A stretch of 14,135 nucleotides of DNA, taken from Pleurotus djamor. Its lineage: Eukaryota > Basidiomycota > Agaricomycetes > Agaricales > Pleurotaceae. Position numbers and translations under genes: made by a program. Under the pieces are notes generated by a model. The model saw nothing but the letters and a program-made list of their open reading frames with translations. It had not been told where the DNA came from and did no database searches. The DNA is taken from assembly GCA_029747585.1 (NCBI GenBank), contig JAPEVF010001086.1:1-14135 (forward strand), in the 5' to 3' direction. Of the stretch, positions 1 to 7,700 are shown piece by piece (the stretch's first letter is position 1; every line of letters begins with the position of its first letter).

Positions 1-255
1 CCAACGAGTGATAGCCCCCTCAGTCATGAGTGGCGACATTGCCGGCATCATGATGGAGTTTTGCAGTACGCGAGAGGTATGGAGGGCTGACATGGTCGCG
101 CGAGTTGTTAGAACCTAGGGTCCACGCTTAAGAACGAGGAAGGTCCACTCACATCTTTTGATGGGAGACAGCATGTTGGAACTGGAGGTGGTAGTGGGGC
201 TATGGGCGCTGATAGAGCGGGCGACAGCGAAGGTTCTTAAAGATAGGGAAGTCAT
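1..255 (-). CDS. Lipoyl-domain subunit of the mitochondrial pyruvate dehydrogenase complex (protein X or E2), N-terminal part only
   Basis: Exon 1 is 153-255 with ATG at 253-255. The intron is 87-152 (donor GTGAGT, branch-like TTCTAAC, acceptor CAG), and exon 2 is 1-86, continuing past the window edge. The spliced frame gives 63 residues. The first 45 or so are rich in R, S and T and low in acid, as in a mitochondrial presequence, and include RSLHTSR just after the splice. Then comes MPAMSPLMTEGAITRW, the start of a lipoyl domain. In known families this stretch opens the biotinyl/lipoyl fold of 2-oxoacid dehydrogenase acyltransferases. The TEGxI form is closer to fungal protein X (Pdx1), which docks E3 to the E2 core, than to E2 itself, but the lipoyl lysine and the peripheral-subunit-binding domain lie outside the window. 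The assignment to a lipoyl-domain PDH subunit is strong; X versus E2 is an inference. Confidence 0.8.
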
Positions 256-1054
256 ATAGAATTCGTCAAAGTAAATGGAGTGAATGTCGGAGTGGGAATC
301 AAATGCAGATACGATGTGAAGGCGATCGTAACCTCAGGTGAATTCTCGTCGTGTCGAATGGAGGGGTTTAGCTTGGTTGCTCCTCGTAACAAGTATTGAT
401 GGTGGGGAAGGACGTTTTGGACCACACGGTCGACCAGCAACGATGCGTCTGGGGAAACCCTGGACGCGAAATCGTGAATACTTTATAGCGTTGGCCTAGG
501 GGGCGATGTGGATGCGTTGCCAGAGTGGAGCAACGTTGTCTAGGGAGCCCGAGTTATATGGGCGATGAACTTGGAGACGGCGAAAGGGTTTGAACGGAAG
601 CAGCAGTTGGAAGAGGTTTAAAGGTGCGGAAACGAGAGTGCTCTGGATGCTCCGGGTCTAAAGTTAGCAGAGTGAGTCTGGTGATCTACATTCAGCCTGG
701 AGTCGCCCATTGTGTTCTGTCTTTTCAGGTCTGCCAACAGGCCAGGACNAAAAAAGGAAATCCACTGACGTTATGGCACGGTTGCTATAGGCCGACTATG
801 CCGGCGCAACAACTTAGAAGCGTCTGTGATTTCCCGTCTGCATACTCGTGCGACGGCGACGAAACTTCGTATCATTTCTCTGCGGGCTGCAAGCCAAGCC
901 CGTCGAGTTCGAAGTCGCCTACGTGACATGAGAAGTAGAAAGTCAATCGCCTGGGCTCTTGGCACAGCGGGTGGCGATCGAAGCATCCTGGCGGACTTTT
1001 TTGCTACCCCTGGCCATGGACCCTGGTTATACTTCCTCGGCCTCCATCCAGGGA
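256..1054. other. Intergenic region between RAD1 3' end and the lipoyl-domain gene
   Basis: About 800 bp lie between the RAD1 stop and the start of the lipoyl-domain gene, both on the minus strand. The part nearest 255 should be promoter and leader. On the plus strand several open stretches exist (about 255-400, 540-620, 594-928), and 672-728 looks like a good plus-strand intron (GTGAGT to TTTTCAG). They do not join into a protein with a start codon or a family I recognise. An ambiguous base lies at 749. I see no RNA gene or repeat here. Confidence 0.5.
481..487 (-). promoter_or_regulatory. Possible TATA box for the lipoyl-domain gene
   Basis: The minus strand reads TATAAAG here, about 226 nt upstream of the ATG at 253-255. 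If used, it implies a 5' leader of roughly 190 nt. The following sequence is pyrimidine-rich in places. This is motif evidence only. Confidence 0.3.
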
Positions 1055-2676
1055 CTAAAGTGCTTCTTCCAAAGGCAAGCACTTGAAGATACGTGTTCAT
1101 CGTCCAGAAGCCATGCAAACCATGTATAAATAGACTCACTCTGAACTCAATGAACGCATCCGAGCCAGATTTAGCTTTGCCCTTGGGCGAAGGCGAAGGC
1201 ATCAAGAACTGCAAGGACATTAACCCTGTAGCATCGATCCTAAGCGAGGTTTTAGTCGAGCTTTGAAGAGCACGAATAGCTCGCGTGATATGAGCAGTGC
1301 GATAGCTATTAGCGAAGTATTAACCGGGTTGTTGTACATCATTTCGCGAGCTCTCACCTAAACGATACACTCTGCTCGCATTCAAAGGTTTCCAGAACTT
1401 CGCGATCGTTCGGGTAATCCATCTCAAGACAATGCTTCAGCTTATCTTCCTACGCAATAATTTGAATATGGAATGAACCTCTGTCGTACCGAACGTCCCC
1501 TCCGCTTGAATACGAAGCATGGTCTTGGTCATGGAATCCCCGAGGTCAGAGTCCGGGTTTCGCGCGGTGCTTCCTGGATTGGTCTGCGGAGGGCCGTCTG
1601 GAGATGCGTTTCCGATGAATGTGAGCTTCTCGCAAGATGCATCGAGTTCTGACAGTGCGTCGCCCAGCCAAGACGACTAGCAATGGTATCTCAGTCAGCA
1701 ATCTTGGATAAATGGAGGAGAGCGGAGACAACCTTGAGAATGATCTTGAGGACCCTACGGTGGAGGCAAAAAGCTTGACATTCGGCTATGAACGTGGACA
1801 GCGATCATAAGGACGTACATGTTATCTGGATCGAAGGGCAACTCTAAATGTGGCTCTGGTTCGTATGTTATTATCTCGCAAGCTGTGGTGGGACCTTCTG
1901 CATCTTCTGCGCTAGAGATATAGACATTCAGCATGTAATAAATGGGGGGAAGAATATGCCTAAGCTCACATGAGAAGAGTGAGTGGATGCCCTCCACCTT
2001 CGTATGACATTCTCATACCCGTGGTCTTCTCTGATCCCAATGCAAAGTATTGTCCGATCCCACCTGCTGCATTTGCCTTGGTCCGACCTCGAACTGGTCG
2101 TTTTCCGTCTTCATTGGCATCAGAGTCGTCGCTCCCTTCTTCGTCTCCTTGCTTTTTCCATTTCTTGTGAGTTGGCCCAGACGCGCTTCCCGACGCGGTG
2201 CCGAAGATATTCATACATTCTATAAGGGTGTTCAGAGGCACTTCGAAGGCTGCGTTATCTGACTGTTCATCCTGAGATAATTGCGATGACGGCAGCGACT
2301 CAGGTGAATATGTGTATTCGTCAAATATATCTGCGAAGATATACGCGGTAGCTTGATATATGCGCTCTCAGAAGCATGCTCGCAATTCTTGGGAGAATTC
2401 AACTCACCAAGGAGAGTCCGTGCCTCTTCGACCGTTACAGTAAACCCGCTTGCAGTTACGGTGATAGTAGCACGCTATCTAACGTGGGTCAGCCACTGAG
2501 AAACTGCATGGAGACGCGACTTGCATTGGCAAAGTTGACCCCTCGAAGCAGGGTAGAAAGATAGCGAATATCGTAGACTGAGGCTTTCAAGACCTAAGAG
2601 AGGTAAGAGATAAGACCACAAAAATGCTGAAATACTTTACTGGCGGCGTTTGGTGATCCTTATCATTGCTGACCAT
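1055..2676 (-). CDS. rad1: RAD1, 9-1-1 DNA damage checkpoint clamp subunit (ten exons)
   Basis: Exons, in transcription order: 2641-2676, 2525-2593, 2408-2474, 1970-2351, 1819-1911, 1733-1754, 1479-1676, 1358-1422, 1140-1305, 1055-1081. They sum to 1125 nt, an exact frame of 374 residues. Rad1-family landmarks appear in order: YLSTLLRGVNFAN (23-35), TAYIFADIFDEY (59-70), PLNTLIECMNIFGTA (96-110), MRMSYEGGGHPLTLL (170-184), ITYEPE, DYPND, RIDATGLMSLQFLMP and the ending IEFRCLPLEEAL. Rad1 is a PCNA-like subunit that forms a ring with Rad9 and Hus1; loaded at damaged DNA in the nucleus, it promotes checkpoint kinase signalling. Residues 111-155 are a low-complexity acidic/basic insert rich in K, E, D and S, which helps explain the length against about 280 residues in human. 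Intron 2 is GC-AG and exon 6 is only 22 nt. The gene diverges from RAI1. Confidence 0.9.
2475..2524 (-). other. GC-AG intron (RAD1 intron 2)
   Basis: The donor reads GCAAGT after codon AAT (Asn35) and the acceptor reads GATAG before CGT (Arg36); a branch-like GCTGAC lies inside. Only this GC donor joins NFAN to RATITVTASG in frame. The nearest GT, two bases further on, shifts the frame. GCAAGT is the usual form of the minor GC-AG class spliced by the major spliceosome. Confidence 0.75.
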
Positions 2677-2773
2677 TATTGGCGGTTTGACCTCGCGTAC
2701 TTATTCGTGATGTCAAGCGGCCTTGGCTCCGCCTCAATAACAAGACAGGGGCCACTGTTTGCCAACTCCATCC
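2677..2773. promoter_or_regulatory. Shared bidirectional promoter of RAD1 and RAI1
   Basis: Only 97 bp separate the RAD1 ATG (minus, 2674-2676) from the RAI1 ATG (plus, 2774-2776). No clear TATA box is seen on either strand. Both leaders and both core promoters must fit here or reach into the neighbouring gene. The region is fixed by the two gene models; its regulation is inferred. Confidence 0.55.
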
Positions 2774-4343
2774 ATGTCGAAACGGACGCACGAGGGCGAC
2801 GACAACGACGAACATGCACATACTTCCAAGCAACCCAGAGTATTTGATTCTGTGGATCCTTCACCACGAGAACCAGCCAAACTCGAGCTTTCTTACACAC
2901 GAGAGAGTTCCCAACCCAGCAAATCGGTTCCTTTTCAACAACCTACCCAGCTGACGTCGTTTTCATACTCTGAGGAACACATTCTTGAATTTACAAACTC
3001 GGCCTTGCGATACTTTGTCGATCCACCAATTGGAGCGAAGCTTGGGTACGGATACGATAAGTGGATAAGAAGACCTGAAGAGAGAGGTCGACTAGATGGG
3101 TTGCTGAAGGTGTGGTCAAAGTTTCAGTCGGATAACCCGGGTGCACTAGGAGAGATTGGAGTGGTTGCGTGGAGAGGCGTAATGACCAAGTGTGTCCGTT
3201 TCATTGCCCTTGAACGATGTGCTAACTGGTCATTTCGTTTTTGGTGAGTGAGGATACTGACCGCGCCCTATGAAGAGCGTGATGGTTGGGACCTCAATGT
3301 CATGCTAATCAATGGGACGATGTATTTTGAAGAGCACCTTTCGGAGGAGAAAATCAAGTCCAAGTGAGTGTGTTCATGTCATGAATGCAACAAGTAATGT
3401 CATTGACACCTTTCCTCTAGAAATGACGTTGAGCCACGGCATCGAATGCAGATGTACTATGGTTATGCATTCGAATCATATTGCACATCGGACTCATCAC
3501 CGACGCGTCCAGCGCAACGAACGCCTTCCATCGCAAATATGGAACATCCGCCTGGTTGGAGCGGCGACGTGAACACAAACGTTCAATGGTGTAGTGTCGT
3601 CAAGACAAAGCTTGGCGACGCAAGAATGGTCATAGGAGGGGAGGTTGACTGTGTACGCGGTGAGTGCCCGTAAAGTCGATATGCAATTTCCAACTCTCAT
3701 ATCCTTCCTCAGGTAGATATACAAGTAAGACGGACAACTTTGTTGAGCTAAAGACTTCTATGACCATCCGCGGAGCAAACGATGAAGCCAAATTTGAGAG
3801 GTACGCTCCCATGAATGTTTATTTCTGCCCGGGGTAACCGCTCTTCTTCAGGAAACTGTTGAAGTTCTACTTTCAGTCTTTCCTCCTTGGTGTGCCTGTA
3901 CGTAGTCCCCAATCTGGGTTTTTCGTGATGTTCAACCGATATAATAGGAAATCGTTGTTGGATTTCGCACACCTGCGGGTGTTCTCACAACTGTGCAAAC
4001 CTTTCGCACTATCGAGATTCCACGCATGATCAGAGGGAAGCCCGGCGCTTGGGATCCAGCATCGTGTCTAGTATGGGGTGACAGGTTTCTCCGGACGCTG
4101 AGAACCTTCATCTCCTCCGCCCAATACCCAGCCATCTCTCGTGATCCGTCTCAGCGAGCCTCGCCTTCGTCCTCGAGGCCAGCTACCCAGGTCTGGCGTG
4201 TTCACTTCCGTCCTAAAAGTGGCGCAACCGTTCTCCTTCTCGACGGTCCTGATGTTGTGGATGTTGAAGCCGGTGATGAAGAGCGAGTAGGATTCTTGCC
4301 CGTGTGGTACTACAAGGGTGTCAGTAACCAGCAGATCTCGTGA
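2774..4343 (+). CDS. RAI1: RAI1/DXO-family decapping nuclease (six exons)
   Basis: Exons 2774-3189, 3253-3363, 3421-3659, 3713-3800, 3852-3897 and 3948-4343 give an exact 431-residue frame. The open frame reaches back to a TTG at 2759, but ATG 2774 is the first usable start. Family motifs stand in order: WRGVMTKI (133-140), APYEERDGW (143-151), GYAFES (190-195, Glu194), GGEVDC (248-253, Glu250 and Asp252), FVELKTS (266-272, Glu268 and Lys270), KLLKFYFQSFLLGV (286-299, Gln293) and GFR (305-307). These acidic residues bind the catalytic metals in known Rai1/DXO enzymes, which remove incomplete caps or 5' triphosphate and, with Rat1/Xrn2 in yeast, act in RNA 5'-end quality control. All look intact, so activity is likely. 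Residues 198-225, between the second and third motifs, form a P/S-rich, probably disordered insert. The first 60 residues are polar and look disordered. Intron 1 (3190-3252) ends in a weak GAG acceptor. Confidence 0.93.
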
Positions 4344-5805
4344 AGGCTACTTACGAGTGAACAGTACACAATCGTGGTCAAAATGAATATGCGACTGTTA
4401 TCATCCAGATCAAGGAGACCTCCTCTGAATCTACCCTGCATGCGTCATGCTTTGGGTGTGAGCCAACGCCATAATGTGTGCAACGTTGCCCTTATCAGAG
4501 ACGTGAACGCGTCTATCACCACACTTGCCTTCTTCAGGAAAGAGGAGGTCGTATCCCAAAGCCAAGATTGGGAGGAGATACATATCTTAAATACTGACGA
4601 AATATGAGCGCGATGTACAAGCGGCTTGCTTTCTTCCTTCCTTTCGCCCTCAGTGCCATTGTCAGAATTCCAATATGTCCTTAACATCGGTAAGTCTTCT
4701 TCAATCTCAGAGCATCCGCACTGTTCAGGACGTTTAGCTAATTTACACAACACTGCATATAGGTCCGGGCCAAGCAACAGGCTTCCAGGCACAATGCCAC
4801 CAACAGTCGCATTCAGAATGATCGATTCTCTACGGCGAGTCCCTGTTTTCTTGATGACAATCGCGCTACAACTTACCAGCCCGTCTTCCATTTTTTTTTG
4901 TCCAACAAGCCTGCTAAGAAAGCTTCCTCTTCGGACGATGACAGTGACAAGGATTCATTGTTCGATTTTGGCTTAGGTTTTGGGATTCGATCTAAATGGG
5001 TCTGAATTCTGCAACTTTATGAACCTGGCATCGCTAATCTGTGTCTGAGTAGCCATTCTCCTGGTCTGACGGTGCGTCTCGTGTGCTCTATCTCGGCCAT
5101 TCGTGATGCCTGACCACACTGTCTCCATGGCATATAGGCGGTTCGCAACCCTTTCTTCATCAGATTTCATTTTGTCACTCACGATGTAACCTTAAGATGA
5201 CCTCTTCGAGAAGCCTCAGCACGGTCAGTACTGTTATCCAACCCCACATGTCCGTTGAATTCAACCTCGCGCTATGTAGAGAAGGCAAATGGTATATCGG
5301 TGATTCCTTGTTGACTTCGTAATACGACCTTAATAATCTTCCCTTCCTTAGTCACGATCAAGCCCAAATTGAACACACTCAAGGAGGTAGGCTTTGTCTC
5401 TTTGAGTTGTTCACTTTTGGCTATCTTCTCAACGTGAGCGCCCAACTGCTTAGATTCAGGTGAGTTCCGCGCAATTTTGAAAACACCTTGAGCCAATATC
5501 TATACCAACAGACGGTAGGTCGAGAGCATAAAGTCATTTGATACGATGTTGACTTCAACACTACGTGGGATGCTAGATCGTAAGAATGTGCTCCCTGTGA
5601 GTGTAGTATCTACCGTTTACTGATGCACCAACCCTATCCAGGCTGTAAGTTGTACTTATTTTCAAGGGATGCCGAACACTCTCATTATCTTGACGATCAA
5701 CTTATAGTCGGCCAGTACGTTTGTTCATTCGCCGATCTCGTTCAGCCGAAGAGACTGATGGTTTCAGATATTTCGAGTGCCGTTCACCATCATGTTTTTA
5801 GTACC
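4344..5805. other. Gene-poor interval between RAI1 and the HET gene
   Basis: About 1.46 kb carry the RAI1 3' region, one weak small gene model (4675-5005) and the HET upstream region. Other open stretches, such as a 148-codon minus-strand frame at 4445-4891, minus-strand frames at 4973-5182 and 5272-5496 that lack an ATG at their ends, and a 46-codon plus-strand frame beginning near 5198, show no motif I recognise. A run of nine T at 4891-4899 is present. I see no transposon ends or RNA gene. Confidence 0.45.
4675..5005 (+). CDS. Possible small hypothetical protein (two exons)
   Basis: A good intron is visible at 4690-4762: donor GTAAGT, branch-like GCTAAT, acceptor ATATAG. Joining ATG 4675 to exon 4763-5005 gives 85 residues with a Ser/Asp-rich patch (KKASSSDDDSDKDS) and the tail FDFGLGFGIRSKWV. 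An alternative first exon, 4604-4660, would add a hydrophobic leader (YKRLAFFLPFALSAI) by a weaker donor at 4661, which would make a secreted protein of about 99 residues. I recognise no family. The intron is the best evidence for a gene; the start is undecided, and the whole model could be chance. Confidence 0.3.
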
Positions 5806-7292
5806 ATGCCTATCAACGTCGTTTGCGTTGAAGGCATGAAGTTGCTGTCACGGGAGGAGCTTGTTCAGGAACTCATCGCCACGAGCGAAGAATTCATTCT
5901 GAAGCCCTCTCTCGAGGACTGGGGGCTTGGCGCTTCCGATTCGAGAGATGATTGGGAGCTTGTGATCGAAGAAAAGGTGGATATCGTCGTTCGACACTTT
6001 GCGAAGTACGCTATCCTTTCTCATCGCTGGGGCCCCTCCGAGCTGGACTATGCCTCCACGAAACGTCTGAAAAGTCTCAAAAATTCCACTGGACTCGAAA
6101 AAATCCAACAATTTGCCGATCAAGCCAAAGACTACAAGTGCAGTTACATTTGGTTTGATACTGGATGTATAAACAAGACCAGTAGCTCTGAAGTGGAGGA
6201 ATCCATCCGTTCGATGTATTCATGGTACCAAAACGCGGAAGTCTGCATCGTTTATCTTGGGCAAACCTTGGACTGGTCTAAATCCTCAGACGAGGATGCG
6301 GATGTTTGGTTCTCTCGAGGTTGGACCCTCCAAGAATTACTTGCGCCGAGAAGAATGAAATTTTTCAACAAACATTGGGAGAAGATGGATGACACTCTGT
6401 ATGATATCGATAGGACGTTGTCATTCAAGGACGCGTCCGTCAATAAAGCATTCTTGAAATATCTTAGCAGAGTCACTGGTGCGTAGCCAATGACTTCCAT
6501 TCCACGATATTGATATTTAACTTTTCTCTAGGCATATATCCACTAGTTCGGCTGCATGATTTCACTCCCGGTATACACCAAGCCCGAGAAGTCTTACATT
6601 GGGCCTCCCATCGTCACACCAGTCGACCAGAAGACATGTCGTACTGTCTCATCGGCTTGCTTGGGCTGCATCTAGCCGTTGCATACGGAGAAGGTGCTCG
6701 GTCAGCCTTCTTCAGACTTCAGGTCGAAGCCATCCAACGTTCGGAGGACCGAGGCCTTTTCTTTTGGTCAGGCATGCCCTCGCATGGGAACTCTATGCTG
6801 GCTGCTACTATCGAAGGGTTCCAAGAACCCACGCCTTGGGACAGCCAAGGTGTCCGCGTCCACCGTTTCTGCACTTCCTCTCTCAACTCAGATCCAACCG
6901 TCGCGTTGACCAACTGTGGCATCCGGTTGGTGATACCAATATACCCATTAACTCTGGTATCTATTGAGAAACGCGGGGGTGCAATGGGTCAGACGCTTGC
7001 GATGCGTCTCATGGTCGAGGGACTACGCATTGAGGTCAAGGCCCACATCATTTCCCAAGACAATCGCCCTCTCCACACCTACAGGGATGCTATCAACAAA
7101 ACATGGGTCCTTGGGGTCCTTGGTAGCGCATTTATCACACACAAACAGGAACACCTTTTTCTTCCGCTTGTCCTTAGACGCACTCGGGGGGACTCGACCA
7201 ATCGTTATCAAAGGTGCTTTACCGATCGATTCTCCCTTAATATCGGTGTGGATCAAGACTTGAAGGAGCCCGAGGTCATATTTGTGAGGTAA
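5806..7292 (+). CDS. HET-domain (heterokaryon incompatibility) protein
   Basis: Exons 5806-6478 and 6532-7292 give 477 residues; the intron (53 nt) uses GTGCGT and CTCTAG. HET-domain signatures, numbered from ATG 5806: AILSHRWG (69-76), WFDTGCINK (116-124), ESIRSMYSWYQNAEVCIVYL (132-151), RGWTLQELLAP (171-181). After the splice come LHWASHRHTSRPEDMSYCL (246-264) and AYGEGARSAFFRL (275-287), the usual block that follows the HET core. HET proteins are linked to fungal non-self recognition and regulated cell death, but most basidiomycete copies are untested. No NACHT, WD40 or ankyrin part follows; the last 180 or so residues match no domain I know. The same frame opens at ATG 5623 (538 residues); I prefer 5806 because the extra 61 residues look unlike the family and a TATAG lies at 5703-5707. 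The C-terminus may be longer through a further intron at 7284-7329. Confidence 0.88.
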
Positions 7293-7700
7293 TAGACCCA
7301 TCAAGCTGACGGACATTGTCCTCATGTAGTACTTATGTTCATGTACTTCGCTAATCCTTCCAATGTCTCGAAAAATCCAAGGCCTAACCTTAGGTCGCTC
7401 CCCAGGAGAATTCCGTTCCGTTGAATCTGGACGGTACCGGTAAACTCTCAAACAGCATTACTTTGTTGTGGTCGCCCCTCTCTCCTCCTTAGTCAACAGG
7501 GACCCACGTGGTTGTCGGACATGCGGTGCCTGGATTGTAAGTACTGCCATTGCAATCGTTCCCTTTCCCAGCCTGCTCCGGAGCACTGTGCAGTGGCAGG
7601 GCGTATGACTCTTGTTGACTGGTTTGTCCTGGGAACAAAGAATCTGTACATATATTGAAACTCTCATCCCACTTAGCCACGCCCGTTGTACTGATGATCC
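7293..7700. other. Intergenic region, HET gene to DUF1766 gene
   Basis: About 400 bp. The left part could encode an alternative HET C-terminus: a 46-nt intron at 7284-7329 (GTGAGG, CTGAC, ATGTAG) opens 37 more codons to a TAA at 7441-7443. A second intron-like stretch starts at 7439 and ends at CCTTAG near 7492. The right part is the promoter of the next gene. I see nothing else. Confidence 0.4.
7651..7656 (+). promoter_or_regulatory. Possible TATA box for the DUF1766 gene
   Basis: TATATT stands 45-50 nt before the ATG at 7701, which would leave a very short leader. This is motif evidence only. Confidence 0.3.

Noticed and set aside
771..1220. A 149-codon minus-strand open frame
   Set aside because: Its first part is RAD1 exon 9; the rest reads through intron 9 and, out of frame, past the RAD1 stop. 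The Arg-rich end has no family features.
2759..2773. TTG start for RAI1
   Set aside because: Nuclear genes of fungi rarely start with TTG, and an in-frame ATG follows at 2774 with no loss of conserved sequence.
4445..4891. A 148-codon minus-strand open frame starting with ATG
   Set aside because: It starts at a homopolymer, shows no domain or motif I recognise, and lies opposite a better plus-strand intron. Kept only as an alternative reading.
5272..5496. Minus-strand open frame with a protein-like look (TKEGKIIKVVLRSQ)
   Set aside because: It has no ATG at its 5' end, no family match that I know and no clear splice partners.
5623..5805. Upstream 61 residues in frame with the HET protein
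   Set aside because: They do not resemble HET N-termini, and a possible intron (GTAAGT near 5645 to TTATAG near 5707) breaks them. I used ATG 5806 but the earlier start is not excluded.
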